From Elysia chlorotica (taxonomy: Eukaryota; Mollusca; Gastropoda; Plakobranchidae): a DNA stretch of 64,000 nucleotides. Numbering within the stretch: position 1 is the first letter of the stretch; each line of letters opens with the position of its first letter. The position numbers and the translations under genes are program-made. The notes beneath the pieces were generated by a model. It worked only from the letters and a program-made list of their open reading frames with translations, searched no databases and had not been told where the DNA came from. Of this stretch, positions 22,758 to 37,135 are shown piece after piece. Where the stretch lies: positions 124,105 to 188,104 of the forward strand of contig RQTK01000896.1 in NCBI GenBank assembly GCA_003991915.1. Reading direction: 5' to 3'.

Positions 22758-25700
22758 ATGTCCTAATGGCAGGAGCTCCACACGCTGACGATTCATATAC
22801 TAATAAAAAAGGATAACATGAGATTGCCTTCTAATTTATGTTAAAATAAAAATTCATTTCCTTGGCAAATCACCAAAAACTACCACTCCTATCATTCATT
22901 GAGGCAACAATTCAATTTCCCAACTGTCCCATTCCCATTCTTTGATTTTAAAGTGCTAATACTGTTGAAGTAATTTTTTCAACCAAAATGACTCAAGTAT
23001 CAGCTGGTATGAGTGTCCTAATTACAACTAGTAAACCAGTATGACAAACACTAAATGCTCACTTCCTTTCATTTCTTCACAAGTCATGTTTGGAACATTT
23101 AAAGATAATTTAAAGATATTAATTTGTTCCTTTTGCATTCAGTGCATCCTAGACTCCCGAACTCCCACATCTCCGAGTGATAGGGTTATCATTGTTTTAC
23201 ACTTTTGCCTTACATTTTGACGATATGCAGAGCTTTCCCTTGGTAACCATTGGGTCTCAAATTATTTTACACATTAGCACTACTGTGTAATGCACATGTA
23301 TAGTTTACGAATACCTCAATTGTTTTATCCCAGTGCTAAACTACACAGGATAAATTAGAGCATCCGGTTCTTCAGAAGAATCATGGGAATGTAATAAAAT
23401 GGTTACCACTAATACACTAAATAGAAATTCAACTTTCTCAAAATTTAACAGCTTGAACAGTATATATGTACCACGGCACATCGTTCTATCCTGTACAGGC
23501 TCAGAGATATTATTTAAAAAAAAAAAAAGAAAAAGAAAAAGAAAAAGATATTTGAAGAAAAGATAAAGGTAAAGTTTGAAAAAGCCTCGTCAAGACTGCT
23601 GGAAATCACAGTCAAACAAAATCTCACAGAGTTCAAAGTTACCTGGTTTATGGTACCTCAGAGTTGCACAATTATACCAATGTAAAACTAACCAAACAAA
23701 GAAACATAAAAACTTTGAAAGTAGACTGTGGAGGAATGCAAGCTGCTCTGAATCAAAGAGCTGTAAAACATGACACTGTGTTATCATCCTTATGGCAGAT
23801 AAAAGAACATGATACAATGTAATGGTAATCTGTGATGACAAGACAGTATACACATCATGGAACCTTCTTTGAAACGTAATAAACTGATGGCTGCTTCTAC
23901 AAACCCAGCAACACATGTTGATGACAGCTCTGCACAGATCCTGCAGTAGAGACAGAACCTTTCTATTAAGAAGTGCATGTATTTAAAACCATAAAAACAA
24001 ATCTACATAGTTGAAAACACTGGACTAGCCAGTAAATTCAACCATCAAAATAACCAAGGAGAATGTCATTTTATGACACTGTGCACAAAAGAAGTACTTT
24101 CAATGTTTCTTCTCTTTCTATAAGGAGGCTGAGAATGAAAGATTATGAAGGTTACAGAGATTGAAAAGCAAATTTACTATTGAAATATAAATAATATGTC
24201 AAACTAATTGTGACTGCCTTTAACTTACAAATGCATTAGATCAACTACATAGTTATCTTGTTTTCAATTTTTTTTTCTAATGTTGAGCAAAAAGTAAAGT
24301 TTTCAATTATCTGTAACACCTGTCTAGCCACCTACCAAATTTAAAATCTGAAGTAACAAGAAACAGTGAAGAAAATGTGACATGCATGGCACATAATACA
24401 TGTACATATCTCACTCAATGGTGGTTCTTTATATAATTGCTCATTTTACATTTCAAGACGTGTAAACACAACCCACTTTTTTAAAAACATAGGCTATTAA
24501 AACAAAAACAAAAAATATAAGAAAGAAAATATCCACCCACTCCCTACTCTAATGAACAAAATTCAAACCACAAAAACATCAGCAACAACAAATAAATACA
24601 TTTGGCAATTCATATTCTATGGTCTTTGTCAAATCATAAGCTGCTGGTACTATTATTATTCAAACTCAGTCAAGTTTATTTGTCATTAAAAGACATGAAA
24701 AAAAAAAGTCCTGTTATGTCTCACGCCTCCCTCTTCTCTTCAAGTTGTGGGCATGCACAAAAACTGATTTTCTTCTTTTAGAGAAAGTATTGTGTCTTAG
24801 GATATCTACTGACCATCAAAACATGAGCATAAACAGATAACATATATATATATTTTTTAAAACAATGGCAAATAACGAAGATTATGGAATGAATGTCTGC
24901 ATAATGGCAAATGCATGTAGAGAACATTGCACACAAGTTCAATTACCAATCACAATCAGAGTCAACAGAAGCTACCATACTATAAAATACCCTTCATTTA
25001 TTGAACTAAACCAACATAATATTGGTTAAATATAAACCACTAAACTATCTTCAGCTTTTTTTAACCATTGCAAAAACTTAGTCCAATAATCCTCCAATAA
25101 GTATGACAAAAAATATTAACGGGTTAAAGTGACCAGTTAATCAAACAGTGATTGGTTAGACTATACCTCACTGCACTATTTAGACAGTAGATATCAAAAG
25201 ATGGGTTCGACCTACACACTTGAATGTTCTATCTTTAAAATTCAAGTAGACCTTTCAGTGGCATTTATATATTAAAGATATAAATTTGAAAGTCTCTCAC
25301 ATCATCTTGTAACACAATTCAACTGATTTGAATTTCAGTAACAAATTTGACAACTAAAGAAAAAGCTGTCTATAATATTATTGTAAAACATGATTTTAAT
25401 CCTGCGTCCTTGGGCTCCTACTAAAATACAAACCACAGTTGTACTCCCCACAGAGGCAAACCACAGGAATACCCCAAATTATTCACATGTGTCAACAAAA
25501 ATAAATGAAAGCAACAACTGTAAGGTTTAGAGGGACTTTGAGTTAGTCTAGACACAAAAAAGTCACTAGTATATATATATACCTTTTGCCAAGCGATACA
25601 GTATATAGTGGACTGACCTTGGGACATTTTACTTTTAATGAATGAATGAAGCAATCAATCAATTCAGCTCGAGTCCAAGCAGAACTTCAGTAAATATTTG

Positions 25701-26494
25701 GATTTGGCAGTTGTTCGGGTTTCAAAAGGTATAAATAGCAAATAGCTTTTAAATTGATTCTATAAAGCAAACAAAAATTGAAGCATTAACGATTACATTT
25801 GGTTTATTGCTGCCAATGAGATGGAGAAGCAATATTATTGTATGATAATTTTTTTCAATGTTTTGAAATCGAAAATACAAGTCATAAATGAACTTCATCA
25901 TTATTCATAGAATAAAATCTTGCACACACACACACACAAATTGAATCATATTAAAGTATTTAAACAAGCAATACGCTTTAAACTTCATACAAGCTATTTT
26001 ACGTTTTTGACAAAACTTCTTGGCATTAGAGAGGGTCTTTTCTTAAAGAAATGCACTCTTGAATGATCCCTTCTATGAATAAATCTTTTTTTGCACAACA
26101 AAAAAATGTGTAACAGTTGCTTTTTTCTCCTCTCTTTAGTTTTTATTGAGTGTAAAAAGAAAGTTTTTGAATATGTTCCAAATTGGCCCGTACTACTAGC
26201 GCATCTAACAATCTTTACTTGAATCCATCACACTTGCAATAACGTTCAGAGCCTTTCACCAACATTCATTCTTTCCTCAAAAGCCTCACAGCAACGTTGA
26301 CCCATAGGTGTTAACATGTGATAAATGCATACAAGTTGATTCATTTGATGTTGGAAAGTATATTTGGGACATTGACAATAACAATTTATTTACACTTGCA
26401 TGCTATATTCCCAAGAACTGCTTATCTCTTGGCATTGCATTGATATTCATAGGATTGTTATTTGTTAATTTTATTTTTCAGTGAGTTGGCCAGC

Positions 26495-27863
26495 TCATTG
26501 CTTGATGGGGAACATGAGAACCTTGGACTGCATGAAGCTCAGATCTGGCATCTTAATGAGAATCCGTTGCGCCTCCGGGCTGAGCACCTCCTGAGTTGCC
26601 AGTTTGGCTGTCGGAGTGCTTTTTTTGAGCATTTCCTCCAAGGGCTGCAACCCCGTCTGGAACGCTGCCCCAGATTCCACATCAGATTTGAAAACTGATG
26701 AGAGGATAAAAAATTTGTTGTAAAACGCATAGCACAGTTGAGACAATTAAAAAAAAAAAGTAATTAAATTTTCAAAAAGAAAAAAAAAACGGGTTAACTT
26801 AGTACACACTTAAATGAAATCAATATTCATGCTTTAATGTTTATTGGAAAAAAGGTTTAACTATGAAGGGTCAATGGAAAGGGTGAATGTTCACCTTTTC
26901 ACCTAAAAAGACACAAGAAGTGAAGCTTCTTACTGACTCACCCAGGTTGTTGTCCTATTGGTAACAAAAGGGGAAATTGGAAACCTGCCTCACCATAATT
27001 AAAGTTTTCACACCCGAAGATAATTAAACCTTCCACAGAAACCAGAGACTAAGAATTCAAAACAAAGGAAAAAACCACAGTACACAGCATCAGTTAATAG
27101 GAGTTGGCAAACTTTCCAAATGTGCTGTCAGTGACAATTCTAGCAGGAGAAAAAATTGTCAGTTTTATTTCACTATAGATCTAGTACTACAACTAACATT
27201 TGATTTTTTGAAGTGTAACAGAACACATGAAAAATGAACTCCTTGAAATGATTTTGATCTCAATTGAGAGTAAATCTCTTATTTTTCTTCCATATCACAG
27301 CTATCTTAAACTTGGGTTTAGCAATTTAGAAAGTTTTTTTTCTGTTTCATAAGCAATTACTTCAAATGAGAAATGTACAGTGGTTTCAATTCTTATCAAA
27401 ATAACAAAGGCAGTAGTAAAAGAAAATGCAAATAATGGGCACATTTATGCCAAGATTATGAAGTACCATTAGCTATGTAAGTTTTACAGACAATCTTAAA
27501 TTAAAATTTTAAAGAGGTTTAAAAAAAAAAAGAAAAAAAAAAGATTCCCATGCTGGTTAAATATGAACTCAGGACAGAATGAGTGAGTGATGTGTAAATG
27601 CCATAATTTGTTCTCATACTCAGATGTAGTTAAAAGTAGTGTGAAATGGACAGTGAGCACAAATGCAAATTAAAAGAAAAATATCATCAAAGTATTACAA
27701 GTGAAGCAAACTAAATCTAGAAACAAAAATTCACAAGGGAAAAGTGTAAAATATGACAGACATGTAAAAAAAGAGAGAGATATAAACAAGAAAACATTTC
27801 TATTTGTAACTAAAGGGTTATTATAATTAGACAGTGAAGAATACAAATAAAGTAGTAGTAGTA

Positions 27864-27929
<66 letters not shown>

Positions 27930-30115
27930 TAAATAATAATAATAATAATAATAATATTTTAACATTAAAAAATTGAATGGAGGGAAGATCAGATATCTCA
28001 ATCAGCATATTGTAAATTGCACTGGCATGAAAGATTTTAAAAGTGTTGGTTTTATTATTTTTTTTATGGGAGCAATCTTCATCCAGTTGACCTAGATAGC
28101 CTATTCTGTTTGGATAGGATCTCGACAAACCACAAACCAACTTAATCCTGAATGGGTGAAAACTACCATCTCCAAAATTCATAAGAATCAAAGCACAAAA
28201 ACTTACCTAAGGACTTTTGCCCAGTTTAATAAGGATTTTACGGGTCAAAAGATGGCTTTGACAGGACATAAATTAAAAAGGAGCCACACATATATTAAGA
28301 GAGAGACAGGAAAAGATTGCAGTTTCAATGTTTGGTTTCTTGATGAAGAGTGTTATGACAGCATGATGATTTGTGTACTTTTATTTCTCTCTGTGAGGAC
28401 AGTTTAGTTATATTTTATTGATGTGCGTTTTATTTGTCCTCATGATTATGCTCTTGTGACAGTCAGCAGTTTTTAGTATAATAAAGCTTGTTTGTTGTAT
28501 TATCATGTGTGTGAGTAGTTGGTGAGCTAGGCTTTTCTGCTTTTTTTGTTAGGTCTTATACTAATTTATTTTTTTTGTTTTATATCCTGTATCGAGTCAT
28601 GATTTTTTTGTTGCTTGTTTGCTTTATTCTCTATACAAGTGTTATTAGTTTTATATTTTTTTTTTTCTTTTTTTGTGAATTACGACGCTTCAGTGGGATT
28701 CTTTGTATCCTTAGTTCTTGTGTAATTTGTGAAGTATTAGTGCATCATGATTATGCTCTTGTGACAGTCAGCAGTTTTTAGTAAAAGGAAGCGTGTGTTT
28801 TGTATTATCACGTGTGTGAGCAGTTGGTGAGCTAGGCTCTTCTGCCTTATTTGTTAGGACTTATACTAATCTAAATTAGTCGTCTTATAGCCGAAACCGA
28901 GGCAGGAGCTGTTTGCAGCTAGTTTGCTTTATTCTCTATACAAGGGTTACGAGTTTTATATTTTCAGAGGACGTGAATTACGACGCATCAGTGGGATTCT
29001 TGGTATCCCAAGTTCTTGTGTAATTTGTGAAGTATAAGTGCTCCGTTGTAATGTGAAGTTATTATTGCCTTTGAGAGGTGTGTTAATTATCCATGCTGGT
29101 TAGAACATGTTAGAGCTTTTTAAGATGCCATGCCTGGTTTCTAGCCGGTAAGCTTCCGAGCTGTATGTCTATTGCTATTGCTATTATCTACGATTAGTTG
29201 GGAACTACGACTGCATTCCCACCTGTGTATGAACTGTCATTGTTCGTCAACAATGTATCTCAGAGCTACCTATGAGCTGCTGTCGAGACGCTGTCCATTA
29301 CGTTTGTCAGCCTGCCTTTTCTTCACCGTCTGTGATCAGCCTGTCCACTCTGTCGTTGATCGTAAGCTTTACCGTGGTTGTCGTCCTGGTGACTATACGC
29401 TTCACCCTTGCTAGAGAGCGTCATCATCGCAGGAGCGTTATCTTTGTACTGTCATTGTTGGACCGTCATCGTTGAATCGTCTTTGCTGGGAGCTATCATA
29501 TAAGTGATTTTCTAGAACTCGAACTGCTATAAAATCTACACTTAGTATTTATGAGCCCTTTTGTTGTACTTAAATTAGACTCGCATGCTGAGTATTTTCC
29601 CACAAGTATCATTACTTAACATTTTGTGCTTTTATATATTTGTGTTTATCATGTAAATGCCGATTCCTATTATTTAGGTTCAATTATATTTTGGAACTGC
29701 CATCCCTTGTTAGTCTTTTGCTATTTCCCCTGTGACTAATCTAGTGCCTTGTTGGAACTAAGACCCTTGCCTAGTTCAGCCTAACATCTGGAGCGAACTT
29801 AGTTTAGCCCTAACAAAGAGAATGACTGTTTGTACAAGACCTGCTCTTCTTGAGTGCTAAATTTTCTCAATTAAAGTGTCATAGAGATCAGTAACTTTTT
29901 AAAAAAGTTTTGAGTATGAAACAAGATTCTGGAGAAAAGAAGAAATAATAACTCAGGCAAAGACATAGTGAAAAATAAAATGGAAGCAAAAAAAGCAGAA
30001 CGCGACAAACAAACAAACTGGGGAAAACAATACAGATAGATAGAACATTTAGACTGCTAAATAGCTAGATAAATAGGTAGATAAACAAGACAGACAGAGA
30101 GAAAGAGAGAGAGTC

Positions 30116-30183
<68 letters not shown>

Positions 30184-31833
30184 AAAAGAAATGAAAGAGA
30201 AAAGAGGTACAGAGGCTGAGAGAGAATGAAGGAGAAAAACCCCCAACAAATAACTTTAAATACAAGATCCAAGAAACGATACAGCATTAAAATTTAACAA
30301 CTGAAGTTAAGAAAACAAGATCATATTTTTAATTAACAGCATTAGTGCATCCTATCATAATTAAACTTTAGATGTAGACATGGCACGCAAAGTCAAAATT
30401 TAAACAAAGAAAGATAGAAAAAAATGTGTGAACAGATAAAAGGGCAAACTGAAATCCAAAACCTAAAAAGAAAAAACTAAACCGTTAAAATGGTGAAATG
30501 GAAAACATAGTAACGCAAGGGTGAGAAACAATAAAAACCAAAATGTTAAAATGGTGAACTGGAAAACATAGAGTAGCTGGGTTTTCCCATCTTACCCCAG
30601 TCCCATTCATCTGGTGGCATGGAAAGGACAAGTACAAATAAGGAATGGTTTCTTTCAGAGCATCAAATTGGACATACTTAATAGGCTTTGATAGACCAAT
30701 ACATTATCAGTATTATTGCAACTGTCTTAGTTATGATTTATCTCACTCTCCTCATAGTAGCTACTTTTTTTTGGCAAGAATCTAGACAGCAATATCATTG
30801 AATAAACCAAGGAGAAATATGCAATCTGTAACATTAATTAATTGTGTAAGTCTGTCCGTATGAAAAGTAGAGAATTGACTTACACGAATCTTAAAGAAAG
30901 ACCCAAACTTTTTTAAACAGAATACATGTACATAAACCTTTTTCATTCTCATGGGAAAATAATTTAGTAGACATTAATGTCAATAGCTAAAAATGTTCTT
31001 CTTAAACCTTTTTTTTTTAATCATTAAGAATTCATTATTGGATTTGAGTTATACTAAGATAATTAATAGTTTTAAAATGCACACACACAAAACAGGAAAC
31101 AAATATCACATCATACCAATAAAATTCAGAACCATTAGGAGACAAATAAGCACAAGATCTTCACCATGGCAGAAGAATATCTCATTCAACTATATGTTAA
31201 ATGTTAATGTAATGGGAAAAAATCTATACAACATGAATGAATTTGGTGCTGAAAACTACTGGCACCACAATAAAAAGAAAATCTGTATTTTTTCTTCTAA
31301 TATATGTATTATTCCTTGTGAGTAGCGTGTCAGCCCTATAGCACATACGCACATACGAAATCAAACAATTTAGGAGTGCAATGAATTAGCTGCAAATTAA
31401 AATTCACTCAACAGCTTTTTTAATGTGGAAAAATTATAAAATTAGTCGGGAAACACAAATTACAAGTCTCCTTTCGTACACTGTTAATTATTGATAGCAT
31501 TCATCACTAAATGTCTGACAACATTTAGTATTGAAAACAAGTAAAGCTATACTGTGAGTTCACATGACAACAACTGGAATGTGAAAAGCACAAAACTCAC
31601 CTGAAGTCTTCTCACAGGATTCACTTCCCTGAACAACAAGAAAATCTAAGTCTAGCGTGTTTGCTGGTGAGGAAGGGGGAGAGAGAAGCACAAGGAGTGA
31701 AACTTACTGACAGATCTACAGACAGAAGTAGACAGGGGGGGACAGCAATGTATGCATGGGCAGTCTTTCAGTTAGAGTTGGGGGGCATGAGAGAGAGTGA
31801 GGGAGAGAGTGAGGGAGAGGGGCAGAGAGAGAA

Positions 31834-31899
<66 letters not shown>

Positions 31900-34800
31900 A
31901 GAGAGAGAGAAAAAAGAAAAGAGGTAAGGGAACATTAAATAATCATTTAAAACTTTATGGAGTGCAGCAAATTGAATGACCACTTCTATAAAAACATACT
32001 GAAAAAAAAAGTGATTATAAACAACAAACAGCAAAAAGCCTGGTGCTTCACAAATAAAGCACATGACGAGCGAAGCCCCCTGGCATATTGAATAGTAGAG
32101 AAGACGGTACTACACAGACAGGAGATCAGTTTAAAGTTAGATGCTTCTCATCTTCATTATCTTAGAAGCAGAAAGCAAAGCTGGAGTAAAATATACGGCT
32201 GACATTTACATCTAAAAACTGTGTTTCAACACAGCCATCATGAATGTCTAAAAAACTAAAACTATGAAGAACTAAAACTAAGGGGCAGAGAAGTCAATGT
32301 AGAGTTAAGAATGCAGCTAGGATTGATGTAAGCTGTGGCCATATCATATTGAAATATCAAAACTACAGATACAAAAACACAACACACTACACCTGTTCTA
32401 AACAATAATTGTGATTCCTTCTTTGAACGAATTTAATAAGTACCTGTTTTGCTCCTGGTTAGTGAAATTCTTAATCCACTAATTTAAAAAAAAATCTAGT
32501 TTGATGTAAAACTATTGCCTTGATGTTGTGCATACTAGTTTTCCAGTTTCTAACAAGACCAAAAATTTATCGTCATACTAATGAACTTAACTAAATGAAT
32601 AATTGATGCATCTACAACCGTGGAAATCATTTGGGATAGAACAATGTAATATAAAAAAGGTTAGTACATAATTATATAGTATCACGCCAGATCATAAGCA
32701 GAAGAGCCTTTGTGGCTTTTAAAAAATTTAAAATAATCCCCAGCTGGACTAATGATTAAACGAGAAAATACATTGGACTTTACGAATTGTTCAAAACAAG
32801 ATTAAATATGGAACTTTATAGTTGTGACTGAAAAACACACAGCTGGTTCCTGCCACTGAAAATGTGCAATGAAAAGACACCTGTTATGTGTGTTATGTGC
32901 TTCATATCTCAAAATAAAAAATGTGCAATAATTTGAGGATATCAAATTGTTAGAGTGGATTAGAATGGGTGCATAATGATGAGTATTTCAAATAATGGGC
33001 AGAAAGACCAGGTTTGAATAGAAGAGATCAAGTGCTTGGGGTTGGGAGGGAGATCGGATAATGGGGACAAATCTGGGCAGATCAAGGGTAAGAGTTCCAG
33101 TCATGGAACATACAGTGTTCGGAAATGTATAAGCATAGCATTAACTAGGCAGAACATCTTGGGATAACTTTTAACATTTGTTGAAATCATTTAAAAATAT
33201 CAATGACTACAAAATAGATCTTGTGATTAACATTTGAGAATAATGCAAAAAATTCAAAGCTCTTGCACCTCAAGAGGTGAAACAGCAGCTTGACTATCAC
33301 TCTATTTTTAATTCAAGCATCTGCAGATGAGAACTGATTGGAATAGTGAATGTAAGAACCAAATAATCTGTATTATTATGTGTCTTCAGAAAATGAATAA
33401 AAATTTAAAATGCTTGGAAGAAACAAGTTCCTCTTGAGAACAGAGAAAGCTTTGGTATATGATGCACTTTATTACCAGCATTTTTATATGGTGATTATAT
33501 GCTGAAATTGTAAAAGCTGCGATGACATTTGATAAAATTAGAAAGCTTTTGCTTTTAGTTCTGATAACACTGAAGTAAACGACGAGGAAGACGCACCGGT
33601 TAGAGGGTTGGTCAGACCGCTGACGCTCCAGTCAAAGTCCACAGGAGGGATGTCCTAGAACAAATAAACAAAGTCAACAATGTAGAACAACGCTGGTGTG
33701 AGAAGAGAATTATGATATCCATGACCTCAACGAGATGGGGGGGGGGTTAACAAAGCTTTAATTTTCGTTTGTCATGTTTTGTTTGTTTTTTACATTGTGG
33801 GGGTTTCTGTTGCCTCCTACTTTTTAATTAGTGAAAATTGATATTTGAGGAATGCATACAGTTTTGAAGGATAAATTGATACAGGGATGCCAACTGGAAA
33901 ATTTTTTTTATTTTCACTGAACTTCTGGCACCAAGTGCATCCCATATAGGTTCACAAACATAACCCATTAGAACTCTTATCTAGCATTTAAAAAAAAAAT
34001 TGTTTTAATACTGAAAATATGTAAATTTATGAAAAATTGGCATCACTGTAAATAGAATTTCATATTTCATTAAGTGCTTTAATTCAAAAGAGGTATTTCA
34101 CCAAAAATAAACAAGAAGCAAATAAAGAGATTTACTACAAACTTTTCTCAAACAATTCCCTTTTTCATTACTTAAAATAAACTTGTCCACAGGAGGTTTA
34201 TCTTAGTCTAATTAAGCAGAGAGCCTAACCTGAGCAGCCAGCAGTGAGGTTTATCTTAGTCTAATTAAGCAGAGAGCCTAACCTGAGCAGCCAGTGCCGG
34301 GGCCGGGGCTTGCTTGCTGCTTGCGGCAGTGTCCAGCAACGCTGGCTGGATGGGCGCGCCCAGGCCAGAGCCCTTCTCCCTCTTGGCCTCTGCCCCTCCT
34401 CGGGTCGGCTCGAGGATACCCAGGCCTGAGGCGAAGAATGGCACTGCTTGCTTTTTCTGGGTGAAAAGCTAAATACATAGGATATTACAGTTACTGATTG
34501 ATTTCACTTTGAAAAACAGCTTAAAAAGAAGTATAAAAAAGTATAAAAAGAAACAATCCACTAAATTCTTACTCCTGTAACCCCAGCAGTAAAAAGTAAA
34601 TTTATACAGTAATTGGATGCATTTTGTTCATACTGCTAGCAGCAAGTGCAAAGACTTGATAAAAATTTAAAGAATAAACATAAGTCAGAACTCAAGTGTA
34701 AAGACAACTAAATAATTGATATAAATTAAAGCTCAGCAAATCTTAAGTTGTGATGAGAGCTTTTTTTTTGGTTTAATAGATTGTCACATGTTAAAATGAC

Positions 34801-35466
34801 ATTTATGACATTTATTTTCTAAAGTAACAGACAAATTTCATCTAATAAAAAAAAAATCCTTAATGTTATTGAAATTCTTTAAAGGCAATAGAAAAAACTA
34901 TTTACATAAGATTTAAATGAATATCAGCCTATTTATAATTATATTAGATCAAAGCCAAAAAAACTCACAATGTTTTGGGTATCAATATGCAATGTGTTGT
35001 AAACTTCCTGACTGCAGTGTGAAGTTGGCCACCCATAAGCCAAGGCATTGCTTGCGTCAAAATCCTTCATCTGGCCCCAGACACGAACCCTTGGGTCTTT
35101 CCTAAGAAGGCAAAAATTGTGATCATGTTAAAAAATAAAATGCACTTAAATAATTTTGTAGTCACTTCTGACCCACATCTGTGTTCTAAATGTTGCTTTT
35201 TTTTTTTAAGCCCTCCAAAATAGACAAAGGCGTTACTTTTCTTCCCACAAAGACCACAATTGCTCATCCGAAGGTGAGTGTCAAACTGTCCATATTATAA
35301 TGCAGTACGCCTTGGACTCAACGAACTCGCTTGTTTATTTTTCAATTCTTCGTTGGATGCAAAGTTCCTTGAAGCCATGTGTGGCTCTCTAATGAATCCT
35401 TAGACCCACATTACATGGTTGTACCTAAATTGTGTTGAGGCCAATTACACAGCAGCTTCTACCTAC

Positions 35467-35512
<46 letters not shown>

Positions 35513-36953
35513 ACCCGTTATTACTGGCGGCCTTTTCTCTTTGATCATGCTCAGCGATTGTCTGTCAGCTGCAACTCCTCTCCTCTTTTTAACTCGCTGC
35601 TCATCATTTTTCATCTTTTTACTGTACAATACACCACATGATGGCTTATTGGAGAAGTGTTATTCTGGCAGATCTTGGCGGTCTAATTTTAAACTAGATT
35701 TACATGTAGTTTCTGGTGTGTAACTTTGTTTAACTGCCAACACATCTTATTTATGGATCCAAGGACTGATATGATATTAGTTCATTAGATCAAAGACAGC
35801 TTAATAAAGACGAAGAAAAAAAAAAAGGTAGGTATCTGTTTACTACATCTTCAACAAAGAAAAAAAGCAAGTTTTTGAAAAACAACTTGAAGGCATTTTG
35901 GCTTCTCACTTTGCCGGGTGCTGCACAACTGTCCATGTCTGCTGCTTTGCTTCTTCAGTGTTGGACAGTCCAAGCTCTACCACAACGTCTAGCGTAGTGA
36001 TCTTGTTTTCAAACACAACTTCCCCTTTCTCAGGATCCGATAGATCAGTGTGCTCACTCACTTCCCCCACTGCAGCTCCCGAGTCCTCATTGACGCAGAC
36101 TGGGAAACATTTCTCCAGAGCTGAGACAATCTTGCTTTTTACCTAGAGAGGTTCATTTCATTGGAATTAAAACAAAAAATGACACCATAAATTCAATTCA
36201 GATATACATTTTGAATTGATGGAGGAATTGAAGACAATTTACATCAAGCTAGAATGCTACCCTCAATGCCAAAATTGTAGTAGTATCAATTACTGATAAT
36301 ATTTATTATATCTCTTTGTTTGAAAACAGTTTGAATCAAGTAAAATTTACATAATTGAAGAGTCATTGACAGGCTTTAGAAGTAAACAAAAAAAACAAAA
36401 TACACACACAAAAAAAAAACAAGGAAAAAAAACCCCAACAGCCCCCAGCCCCAAATAAAGATGTGATACAAATCAAATTTATAACAACAAATCTTACACA
36501 TATACCACACCTTATAGCAAGCAATTGTTTGTAGCAGTATCCAGAAACATTAAAAAAAAAAACAATGACAGAATTTCAAGTGCAACCAAAGAGCTGACAT
36601 TCCACCTCCCTCCCTCCCCCCTCCTCTCTCTCTCTCTCTCCCTCTCCCTCTCTTCATATCTCTCTATCTTTTTTCAATGACATTGCTAAAAAAATTTGGT
36701 ACTTTTATCTTTCATGCATTATGTAGAACAACCCTTAGTGATGTTTAATATTTTTTAAGGGAGTGGCTATTCTTCCAGCAGCCTTTGGTTGGAGTTACTT
36801 GCTGATCCATCAATTAGGTGTGACAGCAGTCCCACTTGGAGCCATATGAGGTGCTTAAATCTGAAGGTGGCACCAAAAGCGCGCGGTGCGTGCGTGTGTG
36901 TGTGTGTGTTGACATACTTACTGGTAAAAACTGCATGTTTTGTTAAGTTATTT

Positions 36954-37002
<49 letters not shown>

Positions 37003-37020
37003 NNNNNNNNNNNGGTAGTT

Positions 37021-37055
<35 letters not shown>

Positions 37056-37086
37056 AATGATGATGATGGTGATAATGATGATGATG

Positions 37087-37135
<49 letters not shown>

